Notes: generated by a model not told the origin, from the letters alone. Positions 34,189 to 42,837 are shown, numbered from the stretch's first letter. The stretch is 64,000 nt of DNA from an uncultured bacterium (GCA_947383145.1 CANDCH010000010.1:1-64000), one strand, 5' to 3'. A program made the numbers and translations.

Positions 34189-34273
34189 GAAGCCGGTTGC
34201 ATACACAACCACACCAGCAGGACGGCCCTCGCCCCGCTGGTGTTCGTTTTGGTTTGTGTATGTAACCGGCTTC
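34189..34273. repeat. Large imperfect inverted repeat (85 bp)
   Basis: GAAGCCGGTTGCATACACAA at the left pairs with TTGTGTATGTAACCGGCTTC at the right with one mismatch; inner arms ACACCAGC/GCTGGTGT pair as well. A transcript would fold into one long hairpin. Could be a small RNA, a terminator or a MITE-like element. Confidence 0.75.
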
Positions 34274-34406
34274 ATCTGAATCAATCAGATTAGCCTATTC
34301 AGTTGGCGCTCCCCTGTGGGAGTATTGTAGAATACCACATGGAACTGATGTTTGTCAATGCAACTTTCGAAAAAATTTTTGGATTTGTCAAATTTGAACT
34401 TTTTAT

Positions 34407-34424
34407 AAACTACTGGAATAGTGT
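34407..34424. promoter_or_regulatory. BlaI operator, upstream copy
   Basis: AAACTACTGGAATAGTGTT is an imperfect version of the perfect palindrome at 34462-34479 and touches the -35 box of the blaI promoter. Confidence 0.65.
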
Positions 34425-34452
34425 TGACAAAGCCACACGACTGTGATAGTGT
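34424..34452 (+). promoter_or_regulatory. blaI promoter
   Basis: Consensus TTGACA (34424-34429), 17-bp spacer, TAGTGT (34447-34452). It is bracketed by two operator-like palindromes, so BlaI should repress its own operon. Confidence 0.7.
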
Positions 34453-34461
34453 AGACATCGT

Positions 34462-34479
34462 AAACTATTGCAATAGTTT
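34462..34479. promoter_or_regulatory. BlaI operator, downstream copy
   Basis: Perfect 18-bp palindrome AAACTATTGCAATAGTTT, between the -10 box and the blaI Shine-Dalgarno. BlaI/MecI-family repressors bind such dyads as dimers. Confidence 0.75.
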
Positions 34480-34496
34480 GAAAGGAAGTGATTGAA

Positions 34497-34874
34497 ATGG
34501 CTGTCAAGCTCTTTGACTCGGAGCTGAAAGTCATGGATGTGCTATGGAAAGAAGGGGATATGCCGGCAAAACAAATTTCGGACATACTCAAAGAAAGCAT
34601 CGGCTGGAACATGAACACCACCTACACCGTCATCAAGAAGTGCATCGCCAAAGGCGCCATTGAGCGCAGGGAGCCGAATTTTCTGTGCCATGCCCTGATT
34701 GCCAGGGATGTGGTGCAGGCAGCAGAAACCGAAGAACTGCTCCATAAGCTGTTCGACAGCTCTCCCGACCTGCTGTTTGCGTCCCTGCTGGGCCATCAGA
34801 AGCTATCAAAGGCCCAGATCGACAACCTGCGGCGCATGGTCTCGGAGCTGCAAGTCCAGGAGGAAAGCGAATGA
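34497..34874 (+). CDS. blaI: BlaI/MecI/CopY-family repressor
   Basis: 125 residues from ATG 34497 (the GTG at 34488 overlaps the AAAGGAAG ribosome site). Winged helix KLFDSELKVMDVLWKEGD, WNMNTTYTVIKKCIAKGAI, then the C-terminal dimerisation helices with LFDSSPDLLFASLL. In the family the repressor is inactivated by BlaR1-triggered cleavage. The stop overlaps blaR1 by 4 bp (ATGA). Confidence 0.93.
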   Translation: MAVKLFDSELKVMDVLWKEGDMPAKQISDILKESIGWNMNTTYTVIKKCIAKGAIERREPNFLCHALIARDVVQAAETEELLHKLFDSSPDLLFASLLGHQKLSKAQIDNLRRMVSELQVQEESE

Positions 34875-36544
34875 GCCCTGTTCAAATGACCTTATCCGGC
34901 GGGGTGTTCATCCTGTTTATCGTGGTGGTTCGAGCGCTGGCCCTCCACCGCCTGCCCAAAGGGGCGTTCCTGGCCCTGTGGGAGATGGCGGCGCTGCGGC
35001 TGCTCCTGCCGTTCACCATTCCTCTGCCGTTCAGCCTGCTTGCTCCCGCAAAGCATTTGCCGGTGGTGGGTGAGTATCTGGCGCCGGGCGGGGTATCTGT
35101 CCCAGAAGCACCGGCTGCGGGAATACCCGCTGGCACATCTACACCGGCTGGAACAGCCCTCAGCGTGGGTTTGCCTATGGTCTGGCTGGCTGGCGCGGCG
35201 CTGATGGCGGCATATTTTACAGTTTCCTATGTGAGGGCCAGAAGGCGGTTCCGCTGTTCCGGCCCGGACAATACCCCCGCTGTCCGGCGTTGGCTGGCGG
35301 GCCAAAGGCTGCACAGGCCGCTGGAAGTACGGCAGTCCGCCCTGGTGTCCTCGCCGCTGACCTATGGCGTCCTGCGCCCGGTAATCCTGCTCCCGGAGGA
35401 CATGGGACGGGGCGATGAAACCGCCCTGACCTATATCCTCACTCATGAGTATATTCACGTCCGGCGCTTTGACAGCGTGGCGAAGCTGGTCTTTGCCGCC
35501 GCGCTGTGCGTCCACTGGTTCAACCCCTTGGCCTGGTTGATGTATGTGCTCGCCAACCGGGACTTGGAGTTGTCCTGCGATGAATGGGTGATGGACACTC
35601 TGGGAGGCCGGGAGAAGGCTTCCTACGCGCTGACCCTGGTCAACATGGAGGAAACCCGGAGCCAGTGCTTCTCCCCCTACAACCATTTCAGCAAACTTGC
35701 AATCGAAGAAAGGATTGAAGCCATTATGAAGTATAAAAAAGCGTCTGTTTTGGCGCTGGCCCTCGCCGTTGCCCTGGTGGTTGGGGCAACAACCGCTTTC
35801 GCAGCTTCCGCACAGTCGGACACCGCCCCCGATAGGGGAGCCAGCTTTCTGGGTGCGGGGACGCTCATGGACGACAGCACCCTCTCCTCCTACGTCAATC
35901 CCAAGGACGGAAAAACCTATTACAGCTGGGACGGGGGCAAGACCTGGGAACCCTTGACCGACGAGAAGTTCAGACAGCGCTCCCCCCTGGCCGATGTGGA
36001 GTGGTGGACTTATGAGGAGTACGCCGCGTGGCTGGAAAACGAGAAATTGGAGCTCCAAGCCATGCTGGGCGAGAAGGGCTGGACTGGAGGCAGAGGTGAA
36101 TTCGTCTGGACACAGGAAATCATCGACGAAACCATCGCCATGTATGAGGGCATCCTCCGGGAGATCAAGGAGGGCAAGCTCTACTCCAAGTCTGTGGGCG
36201 GCGACACCGATGCCCTGCTGATCTCCGGCGGCGCTGGCAGTGTCTTTGTCAGAGAGGAAGACGGCACAATGGCAGCCATTGATCCGAGCCGGGTTCAGAA
36301 CGCCACCTTTGTTTTCGACGGCTCCACCCCGTTGGAGGGAGGCACTTGCATCGTGGACAAGGCTGGCGTACCGCTGGACGACTGGGACGTGGCTCGTGCG
36401 CCCCAGTACACTGAGGAAGAGTGGCAGCAGATTATTGCGGACATTGAGAGCGGCAAAATTCCGCCCCTTGAAATCCCCGACGATCCCAATGTTACGGTGC
36501 GTTTTGTGGATTATCCTGGCGGAAACTGCACAGTAAAGGATTAA
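34871..36544 (+). CDS. BlaR1-type M56 membrane metallopeptidase with a non-standard sensor domain
   Basis: 557 residues. Membrane helices at the N-terminus and about 100-120; zinc motif HEYIH (192-196) with the downstream Glu in LELSCDEWVMD; further helix at about 285-306. Classical BlaR1 ends in a penicillin-binding sensor with SxxK/SxN/KTG motifs. Here the ~250 extracellular residues instead read as a Tyr/Trp/Glu-rich domain (YYSWDGGKTWEPLT and following) with no such motifs, so the signal is probably not a beta-lactam bound covalently. Co-translated with blaI. No beta-lactamase follows; the target genes are unknown. Confidence 0.88.
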   Translation: MSPVQMTLSGGVFILFIVVVRALALHRLPKGAFLALWEMAALRLLLPFTIPLPFSLLAPAKHLPVVGEYLAPGGVSVPEAPAAGIPAGTSTPAGTALSVGLPMVWLAGAALMAAYFTVSYVRARRRFRCSGPDNTPAVRRWLAGQRLHRPLEVRQSALVSSPLTYGVLRPVILLPEDMGRGDETALTYILTHEYIHVRRFDSVAKLVFAAALCVHWFNPLAWLMYVLANRDLELSCDEWVMDTLGGREKASYALTLVNMEETRSQCFSPYNHFSKLAIEERIEAIMKYKKASVLALALAVALVVGATTAFAASAQSDTAPDRGASFLGAGTLMDDSTLSSYVNPKDGKTYYSWDGGKTWEPLTDEKFRQRSPLADVEWWTYEEYAAWLENEKLELQAMLGEKGWTGGRGEFVWTQEIIDETIAMYEGILREIKEGKLYSKSVGGDTDALLISGGAGSVFVREEDGTMAAIDPSRVQNATFVFDGSTPLEGGTCIVDKAGVPLDDWDVARAPQYTEEEWQQIIADIESGKIPPLEIPDDPNVTVRFVDYPGGNCTVKD

Positions 36545-36557
36545 ATCCATCTATAAA

Positions 36558-36592
36558 CAGGGGGCCTGGAACAATACGTTCCAAGCCCCCTG
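36558..36592 (+). terminator. Terminator of blaI-blaR1
   Basis: CAGGGGGC..TGGAAC and GTTCCA..GCCCCCTG stem, then TTTTG, 14 bp after the stop. Confidence 0.9.
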
Positions 36593-36614
36593 TTTTGCTG
36601 TTGCTATAGTTCCC

Positions 36615-36761
36615 TCAACGGTATATGTATTCGTTGAAAATGATTTCTTCTGCCCGGTTGCGAATGCTGTTCATCCTCTTGACCCACTCCATCTGATTTT
36701 CTTCTTTAAGCAGTTCAGTGATACCCTCTTGCTTTGCCATCTGCTCAAATGCAGACTTTTT
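36615..36761 (-). pseudogene. TnpV-like transposon protein, C-terminal fragment
   Basis: The last ~48 codons before the stop at 36615 (FEQMAKQEGITELLKEENQ, MEWVKRMNSIRNRAEE) match the C-terminus of TnpV, a small protein of Tn4451-type clostridial transposons. The N-terminal half and any start are missing, so this is a remnant. Confidence 0.7.
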
Positions 36762-36832
36762 CCATAATCGGCACCTCCGAAGTGTTGATTTCCCGCAACT
36801 CAATCACATTCGGCTGGCTTAGCAAAAAGTTT

Positions 36833-36861
36833 GGGAGCCACTTCCTTACGAAGCGGCTCCC
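36833..36861 (-). terminator. Terminator of the LysM-GH18 gene
   Basis: GGGAGCC.CTTC and GAAG.GGCTCCC form a stem followed on the minus strand by AAACTTTTTG. A second, GC-rich hairpin (GGGCCGGGA/TCCCGGCCC, 36888-36911) lies between it and the stop. Confidence 0.7.
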
Positions 36862-36924
36862 AAAGGCGTCCTTTTTCGACAGGCTGGGGGCCGGGATGTC
36901 TGTCCCGGCCCTTTGTTCTGTCGG

Positions 36925-38199
36925 TCACAGTACCTTTTCCACGGTGAACATGGACTCCAGCACCATAAAATTTGCGCGGTAAAGGCGGTTCAGATTCCAG
37001 AAGCTCACGCCGGCAAGGCCGTATTCGTCCACCAGGCCGTACTTGGCCCGGAGGCTGCGGGCGTCCTCAAACCAGACCTCGTGCTGCGCGCCGTCTCCGT
37101 CGTAGTAGCGGAAGAAGGGGGACTGCGCGGTTTGATCATACTGGATGGCGGCCTTCACCCGTCCGGCCAGGGCGGCGGCCTCCGCGTTGGAGAGGGAGCG
37201 CGCCGCCGTGCCCTGGGCGAAGGGCAGCGTCCAGTCATAGCCATAGTTGGGTACGCCCATGAGAATGCGTTCCGCCGGTATGACCTGTACGGCGTAGTCC
37301 AGCACCTGGCGCACCTTGTCCAGGGGCGCCACCGCCATGGCCGGCCCGTATGTATAGCCCCACTCATAGGTCATGAGGACGGCGTAATCCACCGTCTGCC
37401 CGTGGAAGGCGTAGTCGTGGGCCGCGTACAGAAGCCCCTGCTGGCCGCCTGAGAGCTTGGGCGCCAGCGCGGTGACCACAATGTAACCCAGGCGGTGCAT
37501 CCGCTCCGTCAGGCGGCGCAGAAATTGATTGTAGCTGTCCCGGTCAAACTGGTGGATATACTCAAAGTCCACGTTCACGCCGTACCAGCCGCCCTGCCCC
37601 AGAAGCGCCTCCACATTTTCCAAAAACCTGTCCTGCACGGCCTGGTCGGTCAGGACGGCGTGGGCGATCTGACTGGAGAACCCGCCCGCCTCCAGAAGGT
37701 TTGTGAGCGTGAGCAGGTTTGCCGTGCGGTGTCCGGCGGACAGGGCGGTATCCAGGTTGAAGGTGGGCGTCAGGTTTCCAAACTGGTCGGAGCGGTAGGA
37801 AAAAGGCGAGAGGAACGTCAGATAGGGCAGCGCGGCGTTCAGCGCGCTGTCCGCGGCGTCCGTCACATAGCCGTTGACGGCGATTTCCCGCGTCTGCCGC
37901 CCATCGGTCGGAACGGCCACCGGCTGTCCGGGGTAAATGCGGTTGGGATCGGCGATCTGCGGATTCGCCGCGATGAGCCGCCGGAGACTTACGCCGTACC
38001 TGCGCGCAATGGAATACAGGGTATCCCCCCGGCCCACGGTGCGGCGGATTTCGCCGCTGGGGATAATCAGCGCCTGCCCCACCGGCAGCACATCTGGGTT
38101 CTCCAGCTGATTGGCGGAGATGATGCCGTCCGCCGGTGTGGAATACCGGCGGGCGATCTGATGGACGGTATCGCCGCTTTTTACAACATACAGTTCCAA
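36925..38199 (-). CDS. Spore-type glycoside hydrolase: two LysM domains plus GH18
   Basis: 424 residues. LysM 1 (VKSGDTVHQIARRYSTPADG) and LysM 2 (VGRGDTLYSIARRYGVSLRRL) bind peptidoglycan; residues ~105-424 are a GH18 hydrolase with the catalytic Glu in VNVDFEY. This is the SleL/YaaH arrangement of spore cortex-lytic or coat enzymes. AGGAGG stands right against ATG 38208 but 9 bp before TTG 38199, so TTG 38199 is the better start. No signal peptide, as usual for coat-assembled enzymes of this type. Confidence 0.9.
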   Translation of the reverse strand: MELYVVKSGDTVHQIARRYSTPADGIISANQLENPDVLPVGQALIIPSGEIRRTVGRGDTLYSIARRYGVSLRRLIAANPQIADPNRIYPGQPVAVPTDGRQTREIAVNGYVTDAADSALNAALPYLTFLSPFSYRSDQFGNLTPTFNLDTALSAGHRTANLLTLTNLLEAGGFSSQIAHAVLTDQAVQDRFLENVEALLGQGGWYGVNVDFEYIHQFDRDSYNQFLRRLTERMHRLGYIVVTALAPKLSGGQQGLLYAAHDYAFHGQTVDYAVLMTYEWGYTYGPAMAVAPLDKVRQVLDYAVQVIPAERILMGVPNYGYDWTLPFAQGTAARSLSNAEAAALAGRVKAAIQYDQTAQSPFFRYYDGDGAQHEVWFEDARSLRAKYGLVDEYGLAGVSFWNLNRLYRANFMVLESMFTVEKVL

Positions 38200-38291
38200 G
38201 GTGTTCATCCTCCTATTGTGCCTGCCCGGATATCCCATTCTATTCCCGGCGGCGGCAAAAAGAGGCCTGTCCCCATGTCAAATCATTTTAA

Positions 38292-38323
38292 GGCCCTTGC
38301 CGGCGTTTTCCCCGGCAAGGGCC
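38292..38323 (-). terminator. Terminator of the CofE-like gene
   Basis: GGCCCTTGCCGG and CCGGCAAGGGCC form a 12-bp perfect stem followed on the minus strand by TTAAAATG. Confidence 0.8.
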
Positions 38324-38359
38324 CTTGCTGTTCCCGCCGCCCAAGTCCGGCGGCGTGTT

Positions 38360-39553
38360 TCACTCTGTGGTGTAGTTGTCGAAATACCCCTGGATAAAGA
38401 CCACCGGGGTGCCCTTGTCGCCGGAGCCGGAGGTCAGGTCGCACAGGGAGCCGATCAGGTCGGTGAGGCGGCGGGGGGTGGTGCCCTCCGACACCATCTG
38501 CCCCACCAGGTCTCCGTCCTTTTTGTGGATGCGGTCCTTGATGGCCTCCCTCAGCGCCTCGCCGGACAGGTGGGCAAAGTCGTTGTCCGCCAGATATTTC
38601 AGCTTCAGCTCGTTGGGCGTGCCCTCCAGGCCGGCGGTGTAGGCGGGGGAGACCACCGGATCGGCCAGCTCCCAGATCTTGCCCACCGGGTCCTTGAACG
38701 CGCCGTCGCCGTAGACCATAACCTCCACGTGCCTGCCGGTCTTCTCCAGCAGCCTCTTCTGGATGGCCTCCACCAGCCCCTGGCAGTCCCGGGGGAACAG
38801 CTTCACCTGCTCCTCGGTGGACTTGTTGGAGCCCAGCAGGCCGTAGCGCTCGTTATACCCGCTGCCGTTGACGGGAGCGTTCAGAATCTCATCCAGGCCG
38901 AATACCCGCTGGGCGCCGGCGGCCTTCAGCAGCCGCTTGGTGCGGCGGCGGGTGTGGATGTCGCAGCAAAGCACGTTCCCGGCGTAGGACAGGATGGCGC
39001 GGGGATCGTTGGCAAAGATGATCTCCGCCTCGGCCCCGCAGTCCTGGATGAGCTGTTGGTAGTAGTCCACATAGTCCACGCCGGTGAAGGGATGCTTCTC
39101 ATACCCAAACAGCTCCCGGTACCGCGCCAGGGTGAGCACGTCCTTGTAGGGATCGACCCCCTTTTCGTCCAGGCTGTCCAGGCTGATGAGGTGGTTGCCC
39201 ACCTCGTCGGAGGGATAGCTGAGCATGAGGACAATTTTTTTCGCCCCCTGGGCAATGCCCCGCAGGCAAATGGCAAAGCGGTTGCGGCTGAGGATGGGGA
39301 AAATCACGCCCACCGTCTCTCCGCCCAGCTTGGCCCGGACATCGCCGGCGATCTGGTCCACGGAGGCGTAGTTGCCCTGGGCACGGGCCACGATGGCCTC
39401 GGTCATGGCCACAACGTCCCGGTCGCGGAGGGCAAAGCCGTCCTCGGCGGCGGCCTCCAGCAGGGAGCCGGTCACGATCTCCACCAGATCGTCCCCACTG
39501 CGGATGATGGGGGTGCGGATGCCACGGGATACGGTACCAACCATACGGCTCAT
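38360..39553 (-). CDS. CofE-like protein (coenzyme F420-0:L-glutamate ligase family)
   Basis: 397 residues from ATG 39553 (GGAGTGTTCC upstream); the frame continues upstream only by chance. Sequence pattern VGTVSRGIRTPIIRSGDD, VVAMTEAIVARAQGNY, and IFPILSRNRFA matches the firmicute branch annotated as F420-0 gamma-glutamyl ligase. Archaeal CofE adds glutamates to F420, but clostridia of this kind are not known to make F420, so the real acceptor is probably different. Single gene with its own terminator. Confidence 0.8.
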   Translation of the reverse strand: MSRMVGTVSRGIRTPIIRSGDDLVEIVTGSLLEAAAEDGFALRDRDVVAMTEAIVARAQGNYASVDQIAGDVRAKLGGETVGVIFPILSRNRFAICLRGIAQGAKKIVLMLSYPSDEVGNHLISLDSLDEKGVDPYKDVLTLARYRELFGYEKHPFTGVDYVDYYQQLIQDCGAEAEIIFANDPRAILSYAGNVLCCDIHTRRRTKRLLKAAGAQRVFGLDEILNAPVNGSGYNERYGLLGSNKSTEEQVKLFPRDCQGLVEAIQKRLLEKTGRHVEVMVYGDGAFKDPVGKIWELADPVVSPAYTAGLEGTPNELKLKYLADNDFAHLSGEALREAIKDRIHKKDGDLVGQMVSEGTTPRRLTDLIGSLCDLTSGSGDKGTPVVFIQGYFDNYTTE

Positions 39554-39737
39554 AAAGGAACACTCCTCATTTTCATATCGCTTATGCTGAAAAAACTTCA
39601 CCAATTTCACATGATACCACGATTTTGGCCGGTTGTAAATATATTTTTTGGCTCCGCGGATTTCAGCGCCCAGGTCCAGGAACCTGAGCCCCGTGGAGGG
39701 CGCCGCGGCGCGGCCTCCGGCCCAGGTTTGGGCAAAA

Positions 39738-39769
39738 GGCAAAGCGCTCCTTTGCGGAACGCTTTGCCG
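39738..39769 (-). terminator. Terminator of the secreted protein gene at 39.9 kb
   Basis: GGCAAAGCG and CGCTTTGCC stem, followed on the minus strand by TTTTGCCC. The rest of the 39554-39864 gap (311 bp) holds the upstream region of the CofE-like gene; I see no further feature. Confidence 0.65.
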
Positions 39770-39864
39770 TTGGGCTTTCACCCGTATGTTCTTTTCGCCG
39801 GCGGTTTTTGAGCCGCCGGGGAGGGAAGGGGAGGGGAGGGGACGGCGGGCGGTCAGAAAGGCGC

Positions 39865-40368
39865 CTACAGGATGGAATAGGGCCCCCTGACCAGCACCTT
39901 CACCACCGGCGCGGAGGCGGTGACCGACCGTCCGCTGATGGTGACCATATAGAGGTGGTTGGCCTCCAGCGGCTGGCCGCTGCCCAGCACCGAGCCGGAG
40001 GTGGTGTCGATGAGGCCCACGCTGTCCGGGGAACCGCACAGGGCGGAACCCACCCGCAGCATTACCTCACAGCCCACCTCGCCCACCAGGGACTGCCCCT
40101 GGCTCAGCGTCACCACGGCAAACAGGCCTTGTCCGGCGTTTCCCCCGTGTCCGGCCAGAATTTCCCGCAGGGATTGCTCCATCTCCGCCTTGCGGGCGGT
40201 GACGGTCTGATCCACCATGGACTTGACCTGCTGGGTGAACGTCCCGTTGAGATAGCTCAGGGTGATCAGGGGATCATTCTGCCCTCCCGCCCCCGTGCCG
40301 GCGGCGTAGGCCGCGGTGAACAGAAAGCAGGCGCACAGGGCGGCCGCGGCAATCTTCCAGTTTTTCAT
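39865..40368 (-). CDS. Secreted protein of unknown function
   Basis: 167 residues. Signal peptide MKNWKIAAAALCACFLFTAA; the mature part has a helical stretch (LNGTFTQQVKSMVDQTV) and then a beta-rich region (VVTLSQGQSLVGEVGCEVML, LYMVTISGRSVTASAPVVKV). No family recognised. Downstream of mazF on the same strand, separated by a palindromic hairpin. Confidence 0.75.
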   Translation of the reverse strand: MKNWKIAAAALCACFLFTAAYAAGTGAGGQNDPLITLSYLNGTFTQQVKSMVDQTVTARKAEMEQSLREILAGHGGNAGQGLFAVVTLSQGQSLVGEVGCEVMLRVGSALCGSPDSVGLIDTTSGSVLGSGQPLEANHLYMVTISGRSVTASAPVVKVLVRGPYSIL

Positions 40369-40451
40369 ATGTAATTCCTCCCCGCCGGAGCAAGCTCCGC
40401 ATCGTTTGCCCCGCCTTTGGCGGAAGCCGGTACATTCCGCCGTCCCTCCTC

Positions 40452-40482
40452 CCCCGCAAAGCCAAAGGCCGACTTTGCGGGG
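40452..40482. repeat. Palindromic hairpin repeat, copy 2
   Basis: Arms CCCCGCAAAG and CTTTGCGGGG, the same as at 34026-34053. Located between mazF and the secreted-protein gene, where it may end mazF transcription. Confidence 0.65.
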
Positions 40483-40512
40483 ACCCCGTTTGAGGGTATG
40501 AGAGGAGGGCGG

Positions 40513-40878
40513 CTATACTAGTCTCTCCGGGCTCAGCCCGAAGCTGACGGCAATGGCGCTGTCCACCCGCCGCATCACCTGGTCGTCCACCCGGCCCATG
40601 TGCTCCCGGAGCCGTTTCTTGTCCAGGGTGCGGATCTGCTCCAGCAAAACCACCGAATCCTTGGGCAGGCCGCAGCTGTGGGAGGCCAGGGTAATATGGG
40701 TGGGAAGACGGGCCTTCCCCGTCTGAGAGGTGATCGCCGCCGCGATCACCGTGGGGCTGTGCTTGTTGCCGGTGTCGTTCTGGACGATGAGCACCGGGCG
40801 GACGCCGCCCTGCTCGCTGCCCACCACCGGGCTTAAGTCCGCGTAAAAAATATCGCCGCGTTTGACGCTGTTGTCCAC
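40513..40878 (-). CDS. mazF: MazF/NdoA-type endoribonuclease toxin
   Basis: 121 residues from GTG 40878. PemK/MazF fold: [47 protein letters not shown] and [13 protein letters not shown]. Cuts mRNA at short motifs. A paired antitoxin gene (usually a small RHH protein just upstream, next to alr in Firmicutes) is not visible between here and alr: the 155-bp gap holds no supported frame. The order alr-mazF is kept as in Bacillus. Confidence 0.93.
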   Translation of the reverse strand: MDNSVKRGDIFYADLSPVVGSEQGGVRPVLIVQNDTGNKHSPTVIAAAITSQTGKARLPTHITLASHSCGLPKDSVVLLEQIRTLDKKRLREHMGRVDDQVMRRVDSAIAVSFGLSPERLV

Positions 40879-41033
40879 AGGATCTCACACTCCGCCGGAT
40901 ATAGTGCCCGGCTACGCTTATGTAGTCCGGGTACTATCATTCTCCCACGGGGCGGCGGCTTTTATACCGGGTCGTCCGGGAAAAACCGCCGCGGCTCGCC
41001 GCCGGGTCTGCCCCGGCGGGTTCCCTGACTATC

Positions 41034-42176
41034 CTATGCGTCAAGGTACACTCTGGGCACTCTGGGGGCCACCGCGCACAGCAGCTCGTAGGAGATGGTG
41101 CCCGCCAGGTCCGCGTGATGCTCCACGGGCAGGTGGGGGCCGAACACCTCCGCCACGTCGCCGGGCTTCACATCGGCGCCGTCCGGCAGCTCAACCATGC
41201 ACATGTCCATGCACACGCGGCCCATTATGGGGAGGAGCTGTCCGCCCAGGCGCACGCAGCCCTTGTTGGACAGCGCCCGGTGGAGGCCGTCGGCGTATCC
41301 GATGGGCAGCACCGCCGCCCGTCCGCCCGCCCGGTCAAACCGGGCCGTGCAGCCGTAGCTCACCGGGGTATCCGGCGGGAAGTCCCGCACCGCCGCCACC
41401 CGGCTGTACAGCGACATCACCGGGCGCAGGCCGGGGCCGTCCAGTCCCTCGCAGGAGGGGTCCGGATAGCAGCCGTACAGCGCGATGCCGGGGCGCACCA
41501 TGTCCAGGTGCGTACAGGGGTATTTTAACACGGCGGCGCTGGCCGCGCAATGGCGGATTTCAAAGGTCCGGCCGTATGCTCCCTTCAGCTCGTCCAGCAC
41601 ATCCAGAAACCGGGTGAACTGGAGCATGGTGTATTCCTCGTCCCCGTCGGCGTCGGCGAAGTGGGTGAAAATACCCTCCGGCTCCAGGTGGGGCAGGGCG
41701 CACAGGGCCTCCAGCTCCCTGGCCGCCGCCGGGGGCTGGTGGTCCAGCACGCCCAGGCGGCTCATGCCGGTGTCCGCCTTGAGGTGGATTTTGGCCCGCT
41801 TTCCCGCCGCCCCGGCGGCCTCGGACAGGGCCTGGGCCAGCTCGGGGGTAAAGACGGTCTGGGTCAGGTCCAGGTCCACCACCTCGGCGGCCAGCTGGGG
41901 CTGGGTATAGCCCAAAATCAGCACCGGGGCGGTGATCCCCGCCCTGCGCAGGGCCGCGCCCTCGTCCAGGCAGGCCACCGCCAGGTAATCCGTGCCCAGC
42001 TCCACCAGGCGGCGGGCGGCGGGAACCGCCCCGTGGCCGTAGCCGTTGGCCTTTACCGTGGCCAGAAACCGGCTGTCCGGCGCGCACGCGCGCAGCGCCC
42101 GGTAATTGTGCTCCAAGTTTCCCAGGCTGATCTCCGCCCAGGTCCGCGCGGTCTCCCGCGTCATGCTTTCTGTCAT
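41034..42176 (-). CDS. alr: Alanine racemase
   Basis: 380 residues. PLP enzyme giving D-alanine for peptidoglycan. PLP lysine in ATVKANGYGHG, catalytic Tyr in VSYGCTARF, GRVCMDMCMVEL near the C-terminus. Upstream of mazF on the same strand. Confidence 0.96.
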   Translation of the reverse strand: MTESMTRETARTWAEISLGNLEHNYRALRACAPDSRFLATVKANGYGHGAVPAARRLVELGTDYLAVACLDEGAALRRAGITAPVLILGYTQPQLAAEVVDLDLTQTVFTPELAQALSEAAGAAGKRAKIHLKADTGMSRLGVLDHQPPAAARELEALCALPHLEPEGIFTHFADADGDEEYTMLQFTRFLDVLDELKGAYGRTFEIRHCAASAAVLKYPCTHLDMVRPGIALYGCYPDPSCEGLDGPGLRPVMSLYSRVAAVRDFPPDTPVSYGCTARFDRAGGRAAVLPIGYADGLHRALSNKGCVRLGGQLLPIMGRVCMDMCMVELPDGADVKPGDVAEVFGPHLPVEHHADLAGTISYELLCAVAPRVPRVYLDA

Positions 42177-42234
42177 CTGAGGCCGTCCTCTCCCGTCCCG
42201 GCGGAGGACTTTCCGCCGGGGCTCCCCCGGCGCG

Positions 42235-42837
42235 TCATCCGTCCTGGGGAATTTGTGTAAAATTTGTAAATTGAGCCGTCAGCACGGCCGCGCCGCCCGT
42301 ACTCACCTCGGCGGACCGCAGGGCGTACCCCTCCCGGTCGAAGGCGAGCAGGAACTGGGTGCCCTCGTTGGCTTCCAGCGCCGGGTCCTGGAAGGAGATC
42401 TGGAGGTACTCATCATTCTCCCCCGCCCAGGCGCACTTAGCCATATAGCCCTCCTCAATCTGCTCCATGAGGGCGGCGACGGCGGACACCGGGGTGAGCC
42501 CGTTCCCGTCCAGCAGTCCCAGGGACAACCCCGCGCCGTCGTACTCCAGCACTGTCTCCCCCTGGGCGACGCGGGCGGTGATGCCCGCCACCAGCTCCGG
42601 GGCGGTGATGGTGAGCACCGTCTCTCCCTCCCGGCTCCACCGGGCGTCCAGGGAGAAGTCGAACACCGCCTCGCTGTAGCACACCGACAGGTCCACTCCG
42701 GCGGACCAGCCCGCCAGCGCCTGATACGCCTCCCGGAGGGCCAGCGCCGCGTCCTCCGGGGTTTCGCCCGCGCTCCCGGCCCTACAGCCGGACAGCAGCA
42801 GGATCATCATCAGTACACAAGACAGCCGCCTGCGCAC
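42235..42837 (-). CDS. Lipoprotein of unknown function
   Basis: 200 residues. Signal II with lipobox LLLSGC (Cys18). The mature part alternates beta strands like LolA/LppX-type lipid-binding or DUF4292-like lipoproteins (DAALALREAYQALAGWSAGV, FDFSLDARWSREGETVLTI), but I cannot name the family. Between alr and the NAD(P)HX repair gene on the same strand. Confidence 0.75.
   Translation of the reverse strand: MRRRLSCVLMMILLLSGCRAGSAGETPEDAALALREAYQALAGWSAGVDLSVCYSEAVFDFSLDARWSREGETVLTITAPELVAGITARVAQGETVLEYDGAGLSLGLLDGNGLTPVSAVAALMEQIEEGYMAKCAWAGENDEYLQISFQDPALEANEGTQFLLAFDREGYALRSAEVSTGGAAVLTAQFTNFTQIPQDG

Larger units (their letters stand above)
33585..34400. other. Long gene-poor, scarred intergenic region
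   Basis: About 800 bp between sigG and the blaI promoter. Besides the feoB remnant it contains a CCCC(A/G)CAAAG hairpin, a large imperfect inverted repeat at 34189-34273 and smaller hairpins to 34340. Open frames on both strands (to ~158 codons) show no family pattern or ribosome-binding site. Looks like the scar of one or more mobile insertions. Confidence 0.6.

Noticed and set aside
33808..34284. 158-codon minus-strand frame in the gap before blaI
   Set aside because: No ribosome site, no recognisable family, and it spans the palindromic repeat; treated as noise.
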